Shown: positions 24,901-34,029 of the stretch, one piece after another
How the letters are laid out: every line of letters starts with the position of its first letter
How positions within the stretch are numbered: position 1 is the stretch's first letter
Origin: a virus
IMG/VR virus record: IMGVR_UViG_3300010885_035166
Span: 1 to 55,948 of that record
Reading direction: 5' to 3' (one strand)
DNA: 55,948 nt
Position numbers and translations under genes: made by a program
Notes under the pieces: model-generated
Database searches by the model: none
Told to the model about the DNA's origin: nothing
The model's input: the letters and a program-made list of their open reading frames with translations, nothing else

Positions 24901-26355
24901 TTAATTAGTAAAGTTAAGGGAAAAAATAAAGTATAGTATGTAATCGTAGAAAGTATTGGTTTTACTATTTTTAATAATCAAATTGTCAACCATATCCATT
25001 TCAACAAATTCATCAAAAATTATCTTTGTAAATTTACCATCATTTGATATAAAAAAATTAATTTTTGTTTTGTTAAATGTTTCTAAAACTTGGTTTAAAT
25101 TTTTACAGTTATTGTTAATTGATAGTTCCAAACTTAATTTTTCTTCAGTCTCAAAATCATTAAAATTAATAACATCTTTTGTAAAAAATCTAATGATTAA
25201 ATCTGCATTTTCTTTTTGTGGTGTAATATATTCGTAAAAATCATTTTGTCTTTTTTCAATACTTCTTAACACTTTTTCTATTGTGTAACCTCGTTCAATT
25301 ACATCTCGTTTAATCTTCCATTTTTTCTTAAGTGAATTGTCGGTATCCATAAATATTTTTATGTCGTATAGATTGTTGTCACCATACAGACTATGTAGGC
25401 CACAAACAATTAAATTATCTGATGGATTGATTAATTGTTTTTCTGTAAATTTGCCACTGTGATGGTCATAATCAACTTGATAAATCTTGTTACCTAATTT
25501 TAAATTAAAAATATCTTCTTCCATTTTCGTTATGTAATTAGCTTCTGGATTTAAATGAGTCATTGCATCCCAATTTTCATTGTATCTTTCCCATTTATGG
25601 TATCTATCACATTCTAACATAAATGAATCGCTATAACCATTTTTTAATAAATTGCTTAACGTAGTTTTACCAGAACCAGAATCTCCGCAGATTGCAAAAA
25701 CATTACATTTCGATAAAACAAAACTATATTTTATATCAATTAACTTATGTTTTATTTTGTTCTTTGTCAAATAATTATATAAAGCTGTTTCTGAAACAGG
25801 TAACATGTTATTACGATAGTAAGAGTAAATGTTAAAATAATCATCCATGATTTTGGAATCACCAAATGCAAATGCATCACATAGATATTTATCATTTGGG
25901 TTGGTTAATTTAACTTTATCTATTTTAGCGTCTTTAGGTAAATAAATAACACCTTTTTCTAATTCAAAATTAAAAAGGTTTTTAGTGAGTATGTTTAAGT
26001 CTAATCTAAACCTTACAACCAAATCATACTTAGTTGTTTCGTTTTCTCTAATAGATTTTAATTGGTTTAACTTAAATAATTTGGCCCAATGATTTGTTAC
26101 GTTATTAATTGATTTATCAGATGAGTATTGGATATTATTTTCAATTATAGTAGTTATTGGGTTTAATGTCTCTATTATTTTTTTTATATCGGTTTCTTGG
26201 ATTTGATTAAAATATTTGTCTTCTGTGTTTTCATCTTTGGTTATATGCAAATATACATCAACATCGTTAAATTTATTTATAATTTCATCTTGGATGTATT
26301 TTATGTTAGTTTCATAACTTCTTAAATACCCAGCAATTAGTAATGCAATTTTCAT
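24901..26355 (-). CDS. Glycosyltransferase-like/uridine kinase-like fusion
   Basis: A 484-residue two-part protein. Residues 1-215 (MKIALLIAGYLRSYETNIKY; KYDLVVRFRLDLNILTKN) look like a GT-A-like sugar-transfer domain of the type found in large-virus glycan clusters. From about 218 a P-loop kinase begins: NVFAICGDSGSGKTTLSNLL (P-loop 224-231), then LECDRYHKW with the catalytic Asp, DYDHHSGKF and a VCGLHSLYG strand, all as in uridine kinase/phosphoribulokinase. It could phosphorylate a nucleoside or sugar. Fusing a kinase to a transferase domain would link precursor activation and transfer. The final 70 residues are not recognised. It overlaps the next gene by four bases. Confidence 0.75.
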   Translation of the reverse strand: MKIALLIAGYLRSYETNIKYIQDEIINKFNDVDVYLHITKDENTEDKYFNQIQETDIKKIIETLNPITTIIENNIQYSSDKSINNVTNHWAKLFKLNQLKSIRENETTKYDLVVRFRLDLNILTKNLFNFELEKGVIYLPKDAKIDKVKLTNPNDKYLCDAFAFGDSKIMDDYFNIYSYYRNNMLPVSETALYNYLTKNKIKHKLIDIKYSFVLSKCNVFAICGDSGSGKTTLSNLLKNGYSDSFMLECDRYHKWERYNENWDAMTHLNPEANYITKMEEDIFNLKLGNKIYQVDYDHHSGKFTEKQLINPSDNLIVCGLHSLYGDNNLYDIKIFMDTDNSLKKKWKIKRDVIERGYTIEKVLRSIEKRQNDFYEYITPQKENADLIIRFFTKDVINFNDFETEEKLSLELSINNNCKNLNQVLETFNKTKINFFISNDGKFTKIIFDEFVEMDMVDNLIIKNSKTNTFYDYILYFIFSLNFTN

Positions 26356-27242
26356 ATTTTGTTTTTAAATGCTTCTAAATTATTATTATAAATATTTTCT
26401 AAAATAGCTTTTATATTGCTATTAGTAAATAATTTATTAAAATAATAATCATAATTATTCATCACCTCTAATGTTTTTTTTGCTATTTCATCATAACTAC
26501 ACCATATTATAAATTCGTTGTAAGGTATAGTTTCTTTTAATGGTACATCTTCACTAACGATAATAACACCGTTTAATAAAGCTGGTAGTACCCTTAATTC
26601 TTCAAAAGTATGGTGATGGTCTGTTTGGTGAACGTTAACCATTATTTTTGTTTTATCATAAGTGTTTAGTAAACATTCATGTGAAAAACATTCAGTAATA
26701 ATTTTATTGTCAACACCATGTTCTTTTAATTTATTTAAAATGTTTGACCTTCTTAAGTTTCCGTTATGGTCAAATAAAGTTATTACATCAGTTTTAAACC
26801 CATTAAAATTTGGTTTATATAGCATGGGTGCAACATAAAAAACTTTAGACAAATAATCATCAAATTTACCGCTAATTTTAATATTCTCAATGTTTGGTAA
26901 ACTGTATTCAATTATCATGTCTAAAGAATTAATATAACTAAATTTATCAATTCTAACCAAATAATATCCTTCATCACTTTTAACATTACCATATATTTTG
27001 TCAGTAACTGAACGACCACCATCTTTAACCAAAGTGTGTTCGCATTGGATATCTACTTTAATTGTTTTATTTGAATTGCCAAAATCGTAAAAATAATTAC
27101 CAAAAATTACGTTCAAATTCTCATCAATTTCGTTTAACCATTTTTCTAATAATAAAACACAGTAATTATAGTATTCTCTGGTGTGTATAACTTGACTATC
27201 AGTATAAAAAATATAACTATTTTTAATCTTATCTAATATCAT
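26352..27242 (-). CDS. GT-B-like glycosyltransferase
   Basis: A 296-residue protein. Its C-terminal half holds HHHTFEELRVLPALLNGVII and VSEDVPL, the donor-site segment of GT-B enzymes (the E-x-R-x-L-x-A...G pattern of exostosin/GT4-like proteins), after a helix that starts KIMVNVHQTDHHH. The N-terminal half (IFYTDSQVIHTREYYNYC) is less conserved. No signal or membrane segment. Four-base overlaps on both sides show it is part of the compact operon. Confidence 0.75.
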   Translation of the reverse strand: MILDKIKNSYIFYTDSQVIHTREYYNYCVLLLEKWLNEIDENLNVIFGNYFYDFGNSNKTIKVDIQCEHTLVKDGGRSVTDKIYGNVKSDEGYYLVRIDKFSYINSLDMIIEYSLPNIENIKISGKFDDYLSKVFYVAPMLYKPNFNGFKTDVITLFDHNGNLRRSNILNKLKEHGVDNKIITECFSHECLLNTYDKTKIMVNVHQTDHHHTFEELRVLPALLNGVIIVSEDVPLKETIPYNEFIIWCSYDEIAKKTLEVMNNYDYYFNKLFTNSNIKAILENIYNNNLEAFKNKI

Positions 27243-28030
27243 TTATCGTTCGTTCTTTCAGTTTTCTGTTGGGCTTTTTTGGCAAAATATGATGTGATAT
27301 TTTCATCATAAATATTCACACTATGACAATCATATTTTGGTGATGGGTTTGGTTGCCCAGCCCAATGATAACCCAAATATCTAATATCTCCATCGATATC
27401 ATTATTTTTATATTCGTTTAACTCCCATAATATTCTAGCTAAATATCTTTCGGCAGCACAACTTTCATCTCTAACAGTAATTTTAATATCTTTAATATAA
27501 TTTAATAATTGCTCAATTTTAGTTGTTGACACAATAAAACTACAACACCAACAAAAAGTTATTTTATCTAAATTATTTAAAAGACCAATACTACCTAAAA
27601 CATTATTGCTAATGTGTTGAAGCATTCCATCGTTTATATAGGAATTAATAGGGCAAGCTGTTATATTTTGTTCATATAACGAATTAAAATCTACTTTATT
27701 TTTAATAACAAAGGTATCTTGAGTTAAAACTACGTAACTATATTTATTCAACAAATTGTTATCAATAATATATTTTAAACCAACTCTATATGCACCAATT
27801 TCAAATTTACAATCAATGTTATTTTCTAGTAAAACAACGTTATCATATTTTCTTAGGTTGCTAAATATGTCTTCAACGTATGTTGAATTATTATCCACAA
27901 TAATAATTAAAGATTCTTTGTAAAATTTCTTTATGTTGTTAATATAATATTCAACATATGATTCATAACCTCTATAGTATTTGTGGGCGATTATGAATAT
28001 TGGTTTATTTTTATCGATTAATGTATCCAT
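27239..28030 (-). CDS. GT-A-like glycosyltransferase
   Basis: A 263-residue protein. PIFIIAHKYYRGYESYVEYY and LIIIVDNNSTYVEDI form the start of a GT-A fold, with FEIGAYRVGLKYI and YVVLTQDTFVIKN where family 2-like enzymes keep their nucleotide-sugar site. A run of cysteines (FCWCCSF) lies in the middle. The end is basic. It overlaps the upstream gene by 13 bases. Confidence 0.75.
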   Translation of the reverse strand: MDTLIDKNKPIFIIAHKYYRGYESYVEYYINNIKKFYKESLIIIVDNNSTYVEDIFSNLRKYDNVVLLENNIDCKFEIGAYRVGLKYIIDNNLLNKYSYVVLTQDTFVIKNKVDFNSLYEQNITACPINSYINDGMLQHISNNVLGSIGLLNNLDKITFCWCCSFIVSTTKIEQLLNYIKDIKITVRDESCAAERYLARILWELNEYKNNDIDGDIRYLGYHWAGQPNPSPKYDCHSVNIYDENITSYFAKKAQQKTERTNDK

Positions 28031-28827
28031 TTATTTGAGTTTTTTAAATTATATTTGTTAGTGATGATGGTATATTCTTCTTCAATATCTTTGTAGGATT
28101 CTTTTGGTAAACTACCCAAATTAAGATAGTGTTGACTGTGCGTGATGTGTAAATATTTAAAAGGTTCTAAACAAATAAAGTAACCACAGTTATATTGTTG
28201 TTTAGAATACAACTTAAAAATATTGAATTGTAAACAAAATTCTTGTACCTCTGGATGTTCGATTGTTCTATAATCTCTATGACTATATGTTTGCATTATT
28301 TTTTTTAATGTTTCCAATTTCCAAATTGATGGGTTTACGTTATATATGTAACCATTTGCTGTTGTGTCGGTGTTAGACGATTTAATTAGATATAAACCAT
28401 CATCTTCAATCGTGTGGCTAAGTTCTCTGTTAAAGTCATAAGCTAGCTGGAAATCAACTCTATCGTAGTTGTTAATTTTTAAAAAATCTATAAATTCTAA
28501 CATTTTTTGATTATCCACATAATATAGTATGTCATTATCATGGATAAAAATAAAATATTCATAATCAATTTGGTTTAAACAATTCAACATTTTATTACCA
28601 TAGGTTAAGTTTGAATCATAAAAAACAACCTTATCAAATTTGTTATAAATATGTTTTAAATCATGGTTATTTTCATCAATAAATAAAGTTAAATGACCTT
28701 TGCCTTGGATGTAGTCTAACTGTATGTTTAACACATCCAAAAAACTAGAATGGCTATAAATTACATAATTTACAACACCATCAATAATATCACAATTAAC
28801 GTGTTTTTTTATATCATATTGTATCAT
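28018..28827 (-). CDS. GT-A-like glycosyltransferase, paralog of 29748-30554
   Basis: A 269-residue protein. It is clearly related to the gene at 29748-30554: both have a VNYVIY/INYVVY start, D-V-L-x-I-Q-x-D-Y-I, an IHDNDIL or LHDIDIL acidic site, and the ending KYNL-x2-SNKWI. The YFIFIHDNDILYYV segment near residues 92-105 is the likely DxD metal/nucleotide site. Middle parts differ, so they may use different acceptors. Cytoplasmic; substrate unknown. Confidence 0.75.
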   Translation of the reverse strand: MIQYDIKKHVNCDIIDGVVNYVIYSHSSFLDVLNIQLDYIQGKGHLTLFIDENNHDLKHIYNKFDKVVFYDSNLTYGNKMLNCLNQIDYEYFIFIHDNDILYYVDNQKMLEFIDFLKINNYDRVDFQLAYDFNRELSHTIEDDGLYLIKSSNTDTTANGYIYNVNPSIWKLETLKKIMQTYSHRDYRTIEHPEVQEFCLQFNIFKLYSKQQYNCGYFICLEPFKYLHITHSQHYLNLGSLPKESYKDIEEEYTIITNKYNLKNSNKWIH

Positions 28828-28831
28828 AGTT

Positions 28832-29746
28832 TTAAGATAAACTTTTTATTTTATCGACCCAATATTTTAATGTTATTTTTTCCAAATTAAATTCAGTATT
28901 TTTAAACTTTTCTATTGTTTTGTTTAGCAGCTCTTGAGTTATTTCACCCCAATCGTTTACGATTAAAACAGGTAAATCTTTATATAAAGTATCTAACACT
29001 GATTTTTTAACTATTACAATACACCCTAACATTAAAGCCTCCCATGTTCTGTGACAATCCATACCATGACCCATTGGTGATAGTACAAATGAATATTTAG
29101 CTTGGTTATTCCAAGTATCAAATCTAGGTATTAAGTTTGGTTCATAAAATACTAAATCTTGTGGTATTTTATCCATAGCTTCTTTTCTAGGGTTTCCAAA
29201 TTCTTGGTAAGTTACAAAATGAAAATTTGAATAGCATTTAGGGATTCTTAAATCAAACGGTAAGCTATTATTTCTAATTTCTTCTATCATATTTTCTTGT
29301 TCTTCGGGTGTTTGTGATGTATGGTGCCAACCACAAAATTCACCGTAGGTTAACGAATGAAAATTAACACCAATAGGTATTAAAGAAAATTTAGGGTGAA
29401 TGGTTTCAATACAATTAACCGAATACCAATGTAATATATTTTCATTATTTATTATATTATTAAAGGTTATCATATCAAACATATCATTTGGCATAGTTTC
29501 ATCACCATCACCAGTTACTAATATAAATTTATAATTTATTCTTGGTAATACATAATACATAAATTCTCTTACGTTAGAAAATTTTATATAAATACAAACG
29601 CCATCATAACCATTTTCTAATTTTGAATAGTCATGAAGAATATTTGATGGTTCTTTATTATAAGTTATTACCCCTAATTCGTCCATCGTTTTCAATAACC
29701 CTACACTAGAGATATATTTACATTCTTTTATTTGTTCTAAACTCAT
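28832..29746 (-). CDS. Exostosin-like glycosyltransferase
   Basis: A 304-residue GT-B-type protein. The key segment is YSFVLSPMGHGMDCHRTWEA followed by LMLGCIVIVKKSVLDTLY, the donor-binding part of exostosin/GT47-like enzymes common in large DNA virus glycan clusters. Upstream KFILVTGDGDETMPND is a Rossmann-like strand-turn. No membrane segment. It lies between the two paralogous GT-A genes and begins one base from its upstream neighbour's stop. Confidence 0.78.
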   Translation of the reverse strand: MSLEQIKECKYISSVGLLKTMDELGVITYNKEPSNILHDYSKLENGYDGVCIYIKFSNVREFMYYVLPRINYKFILVTGDGDETMPNDMFDMITFNNIINNENILHWYSVNCIETIHPKFSLIPIGVNFHSLTYGEFCGWHHTSQTPEEQENMIEEIRNNSLPFDLRIPKCYSNFHFVTYQEFGNPRKEAMDKIPQDLVFYEPNLIPRFDTWNNQAKYSFVLSPMGHGMDCHRTWEALMLGCIVIVKKSVLDTLYKDLPVLIVNDWGEITQELLNKTIEKFKNTEFNLEKITLKYWVDKIKSLS

Positions 29747-29747
29747 T

Positions 29748-30554
29748 TTAATTTATCCATTTATTTGATTTTGTTAGGTTATATTTATTTACAATTTTAA
29801 TATATTCATCGCTTATGTCAGTATATGGTTGACCGTATATTGTTACAAAATTTTGATTTAATGGTAATAATCTACCGCTATGACTAATGTGTAAAAATTG
29901 AAAACCGTCAACACAATTAAAATACCCACATAGTTTTTTATTATTAGCTGTTAATTTAAAAATTTTAAATTGTTTTGCGAATAATTGTACGTCCATTTCT
30001 TCTATTGTTCTATAATTTTTATGTGTAAAATTACTTAACAATTTAATAAACGAATCTTTTTTCCATATTGAAGGGTTAACATTGTAGATAAAATCGTTTG
30101 GGTCATCTTGTTTAATTAAATAAAGACCATCCGTTAATTCTTCAGATAATTTAGTTTTCCATTCATCAGGATTTTTATCTGGGTTATATTCAATAATTAA
30201 ATTTGATAATTTATTATCAGAATGTTTTAAATCTATTCTGTCAAAATTATTAATATTTAAAAATTCATAGAATTTACTAATCATTTTATTATCAACATTT
30301 AATAAAATATCAATATCATGTAAGAATAAAAAATAATTGTCATCAATTTGCTCAATACAAGATAGAAGTCTTTTAGCATATGTGTCAGTGTTATCATAAT
30401 AAATTACTTTGTCATATTTTGAAATTAGCATCTCTAATTCTAAATCATTATAATTTAAAAACAATGTAATATTACCACGACCAGATATATAATCAGTCTG
30501 TATTTCTAAAACATCCAAATAGTCTGTATTTCCATAAACAACATAATTAATCAT
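29748..30554 (-). CDS. GT-A-like glycosyltransferase, paralog of 28018-28827
   Basis: A 268-residue protein with the same length and architecture as the gene at 28018: acidic site NYFLFLHDIDILLNV and a C-terminal NKYNLTKSNKWIN. The pair appears to be a duplication with the exostosin-like gene placed between. Its start overlaps the GT61 gene's end by eight bases. Substrate unknown. Confidence 0.75.
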   Translation of the reverse strand: MINYVVYGNTDYLDVLEIQTDYISGRGNITLFLNYNDLELEMLISKYDKVIYYDNTDTYAKRLLSCIEQIDDNYFLFLHDIDILLNVDNKMISKFYEFLNINNFDRIDLKHSDNKLSNLIIEYNPDKNPDEWKTKLSEELTDGLYLIKQDDPNDFIYNVNPSIWKKDSFIKLLSNFTHKNYRTIEEMDVQLFAKQFKIFKLTANNKKLCGYFNCVDGFQFLHISHSGRLLPLNQNFVTIYGQPYTDISDEYIKIVNKYNLTKSNKWIN

Positions 30555-31758
30555 AAAATTTTTTAAATTTATTTAAATTTATTTCCCACGCTGAATTTAA
30601 TCCTTTATCTAGTATAACACATTCATGAGTCTTTTTTATTGTTTTTTTATACTCATTTTCACTATTCCAACCAGATAATCTAGTATCACCATATATTATC
30701 GTAATGTCATCATTTTCTATATTTATTATTTCACCCACAATATCACCACATTTAACCCTCATATATTTTTTAAATAGTGTTGTTTCAATGTTTTCGGTTT
30801 CTTTAAATAATGTTAAATTTACTTTATTTAAAGAATATATAAAACGTTCATTTACATCTAAAAAATATGGTGAAACCAATGCTATTAATTTACATTCTGG
30901 ATTGGAGAATAAAACATTACAAAGACCACCACCGATAGCACCAATAACACTTTCGGCATTTTTAAGTATAGCTATTTTTTGTTTAGTTGTCAATGTTTCA
31001 GTAAAAATTTCTTCATATCCTTTACTAACTAAATAATTAACTAGTTCATCTTCATTAACTAATTTACGTCTAGTAGTGTAATTAGTGCCTATATTACTTA
31101 TATCACCATGTAGCCAACTCCTTCTAGAAATGTAAATTTTTTTAGGTAAATTAGTTGTATCTATATTTACTTTATTAACAATTTCACGGTAAAAATCATA
31201 TATTTCATTTCTGGGTGGTAAGTTTGAGTCGATACCGTGAGTATAAGATGATGAAATATAAATATTTTTATAATTTGTATTTTCATCAGCAATAATAATA
31301 TCGTACTGTTTTATACCCAAAATATCTAAAAATTCTAAAACAAATTTATAAAATTGGTCTTTACCAGTAGGGTAATTCATTAATAATTTAATATCTGGAT
31401 GAATTTTTTTTATTTTATTAAAAGAAATGAGATATGGTAACGAATCATATACAAAATGAAAATAATTATCCATATTATATATAAAGAAAAAAACCGAATT
31501 TTCTTCGGTTTTAATTGGTGTTTTATTTATAAAATTAAAATCAGTATCAACTTCAACATTTTTTAATGACATTGTTATTTCGTTGATTGGATTATATAAC
31601 GAACCATTGAATAATAATGTATTTGGATAACATAGTGATTTACCAGTAATCATTGAATTTCTTAATTCATAAACATTAATTTCTCGTCCATTAGAATCTT
31701 TTTCAAATATGTTTAAAATATTTGTTTTATCAATTTCAGTAATTTGTTTTATTTTCAT
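30547..31758 (-). CDS. Family 61-type glycosyltransferase
   Basis: A 403-residue enzyme. It shows GT61 features: NYFHFVYDSLPYLISF early on, KKIYISRRSWLHGD, and near the end AESVIGAIGGGLCNVLFSNP, where the family has the catalytic GAHGAGLxN-like stretch (here with IGGGL). This family adds xylose, GlcNAc or related sugars in eukaryotes and bacteria. The C-terminal tail of about 80 residues (from VKCGDIVGEI) is extra. One-base overlap (TAATG) with the upstream gene. Confidence 0.83.
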   Translation of the reverse strand: MKIKQITEIDKTNILNIFEKDSNGREINVYELRNSMITGKSLCYPNTLLFNGSLYNPINEITMSLKNVEVDTDFNFINKTPIKTEENSVFFFIYNMDNYFHFVYDSLPYLISFNKIKKIHPDIKLLMNYPTGKDQFYKFVLEFLDILGIKQYDIIIADENTNYKNIYISSSYTHGIDSNLPPRNEIYDFYREIVNKVNIDTTNLPKKIYISRRSWLHGDISNIGTNYTTRRKLVNEDELVNYLVSKGYEEIFTETLTTKQKIAILKNAESVIGAIGGGLCNVLFSNPECKLIALVSPYFLDVNERFIYSLNKVNLTLFKETENIETTLFKKYMRVKCGDIVGEIINIENDDITIIYGDTRLSGWNSENEYKKTIKKTHECVILDKGLNSAWEINLNKFKKFYD

Positions 31759-32501
31759 TATAGTTTATCTTTGTTTTGCCTAAAAAAATCCTCATGAGGA
31801 TACTGATTAATATCTTCTAAATTTTGGTCCATTGGTGTATCAAACATACCCTTATAAGGACTACTTACATTTGGTAAATATTTTTTACCATAGATAAATT
31901 TACGATTAAAATCAGAATATTTGCCAATACCAGCAGTTATATGTTCATGTCTTATGTTGGATATTATATTAATAACACCATTAACATAAATATTATTTAT
32001 ATCTATACTAGCTTTAATAAATCTGTATGATATGTCACCATCTTCTTCACCAAACCCTAATAGTCTTTCATCAAAATAACCTAATTTATCTATAACAACT
32101 TTGTTGGTAATAAAATGGGAAAAAGACCCATTAATCTTAGTTAACCCATTATATTCTGAAGAATTAATATGCGAAGATGCATGTGTAAAAATGTCGCTAG
32201 AATGGATTTCAATGTCATCATTAAGTATAAGCACATCATCTTTATCTGACATAATTAACCCAGTATTCCACATTTTACATAGCCCTCTAGTTTCAACAAA
32301 CATGGTCGGATATACGTTATTATATTTAGCGCATAATACTAAAATATTTTTTCTATATTCTTCAATAAACTCACCATTTTTTTCGCCATTAATAATCAAC
32401 AGAATTTTATTATCCGTATAATTTCTAATTTGTGGTATTAAATTAACAACATAATCATACCTTTTAGCAAATGTTGTTATTACAATTGTAAAATTTTTCA
32501 T
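31758..32501 (-). CDS. Family 2-type glycosyltransferase
   Basis: A 247-residue GT-A enzyme. NFTIVITTFAKRYDYVVNLI begins the fold, RGLCKMWNTGL is the usual acceptor-loop helix, and VLILNDDIEI is the nucleotide/metal site (DDI) near residue 98. GEEDGDISYRF is the ED-like catalytic base region. It shares one base with both neighbours' start or stop. Substrate unknown. Confidence 0.85.
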   Translation of the reverse strand: MKNFTIVITTFAKRYDYVVNLIPQIRNYTDNKILLIINGEKNGEFIEEYRKNILVLCAKYNNVYPTMFVETRGLCKMWNTGLIMSDKDDVLILNDDIEIHSSDIFTHASSHINSSEYNGLTKINGSFSHFITNKVVIDKLGYFDERLLGFGEEDGDISYRFIKASIDINNIYVNGVINIISNIRHEHITAGIGKYSDFNRKFIYGKKYLPNVSSPYKGMFDTPMDQNLEDINQYPHEDFFRQNKDKL

Positions 32502-33331
32502 TATAAATATTCTTTACCAAATGTTATTAATTTTTCGTTATAATTATCATTTATAAATTTTAAATAATCTTTTTCTTTTGTTGTATTATTAAAAACAGAT
32601 ACATCAAAATCTATCCCAGCAATCAACTTGTTTGTCATATATTTTTCGCAAAAATTTAAATTATTAACAACGGAATCATATCGATTATTTATAAACGCAA
32701 CGCTATGCCCGTATGTAATAAACTCATAGTGTTTATACCATAGTTGTTTTATTGCATAAAAACGTCTGTTGATTGATTGTAAATGAATAACACCATACTC
32801 TTTAGTTAATTCTTTTATTGGTAAATTTACTCGTGGTGTCCTAGGTGTATGATATTTATAATCATTAATATTTAATCTATTAATATGTTTTAACGGTAAA
32901 ATAAAACTTCTATAATTGTTAATATATTGTGGGTCGTTTCTATATTGTAAAAGCGTATCATTAACACAATTATACCAAAATAACCACATATCAGTAGTTT
33001 GATACTTTTTTAAAAAATTATCAAAATCATTAATAATACTAGTCGTTAATAATTCATCACAATCAATAGCAAATACAATATCAACATTGTTTTCTAATGC
33101 CACATCAATCATTTTTTGTCTTTGATATGATTCGTTAAATGTTAATAATTTATCATTTACAATTATAATTTTTTCGGCTGGTAAACTTTTTTTAATGATT
33201 TCAACTGAATTGTCTGTTGAATTATCATCATAAAATATAAATAAATCAATTGGATAAGTTTTCCATATTTTTAAGATTTCAGGAAGAATTGCTTCTTCAT
33301 TTTTAAACATTGTATTAAATGCGGTTTTCAT
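32501..33331 (-). CDS. Family 2/92-type glycosyltransferase
   Basis: A 276-residue enzyme. TAFNTMFKNEEAILPEILKI, then LFIFYDDNSTDNSVEII and DIVFAIDCDELLTT with the DCDE acidic site, resemble family 2 enzymes of the type with NEE-x-L and DxS-T-D-x-S-V. WYKHYEFITYGHS lies in the middle and ends in an unconserved C-terminus. It overlaps the next gene upstream by four bases. Confidence 0.84.
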   Translation of the reverse strand: MKTAFNTMFKNEEAILPEILKIWKTYPIDLFIFYDDNSTDNSVEIIKKSLPAEKIIIVNDKLLTFNESYQRQKMIDVALENNVDIVFAIDCDELLTTSIINDFDNFLKKYQTTDMWLFWYNCVNDTLLQYRNDPQYINNYRSFILPLKHINRLNINDYKYHTPRTPRVNLPIKELTKEYGVIHLQSINRRFYAIKQLWYKHYEFITYGHSVAFINNRYDSVVNNLNFCEKYMTNKLIAGIDFDVSVFNNTTKEKDYLKFINDNYNEKLITFGKEYL

Positions 33332-33987
33332 AAATTAAAGTTTAAAATCTTTCTACGTTTATATAATGCATTATCAAAATTAAAGTTAATAAGATTTAAT
33401 TTATGAATGTCATCTTTTTTACCATATCCCCAATCTGGATGTTGATGTTGAATAATCACATCATTAAAATATGTTTGTTTTTTTAATATGTTTGCAACAT
33501 CCATAAATTCATTATCACAAAAACAAGATTTATAATTTGGATAATAAATGTACCCAAACCTATCATAATATTTTTTACCCAATATACATAAAGTATTTAG
33601 TTTGTTTGCTTGATATCCATCGTTAAACCATAATACACCATCTGTATCTGGATAATGTTCAATCATTTTAGTTTTAATTATTGTGTCAAATCCATTAACT
33701 ATTGGTATCATATCATCAGATGCCAACAAAATAATATCACAATCTGTATTTTCAAGGTTAGCATTAACAGCGTCAATTTTAGATTTGCTATCACCAAAAT
33801 ATAATTTTAGATTTGGAAATTGAGCACAAAAAGCTGAAACATATTCTTCTTTCATTGATTCATCATCGTTGTCACATGTTATAATAATTTCAGTTGTTTT
33901 GTCATCTAGCATATTTATATATTTTGTTAACGCATACAAAAATTTAGATGGCCGATTTCTTGTTGGAAATTTAATTGTTAATTTCAT
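33328..33987 (-). CDS. Small family 2-type glycosyltransferase
   Basis: A 219-residue GT-A protein beginning KLTIKFPTRNRPSKFLYALT, with TEIIITCDNDDESMKEEY and CDIILLASDDMIPIVNGFD as its nucleotide and metal sites. Short for the family, with only one domain. It heads the densely overlapped block 21770-33987; the 42 bases upstream are AT-rich with no clear promoter. Confidence 0.83.
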   Translation of the reverse strand: MKLTIKFPTRNRPSKFLYALTKYINMLDDKTTEIIITCDNDDESMKEEYVSAFCAQFPNLKLYFGDSKSKIDAVNANLENTDCDIILLASDDMIPIVNGFDTIIKTKMIEHYPDTDGVLWFNDGYQANKLNTLCILGKKYYDRFGYIYYPNYKSCFCDNEFMDVANILKKQTYFNDVIIQHQHPDWGYGKKDDIHKLNLINFNFDNALYKRRKILNFNL

Positions 33988-34029
33988 ACCTTTATTTTAA
34001 TGATATACTATGTATTTGTATGTTTGTGC

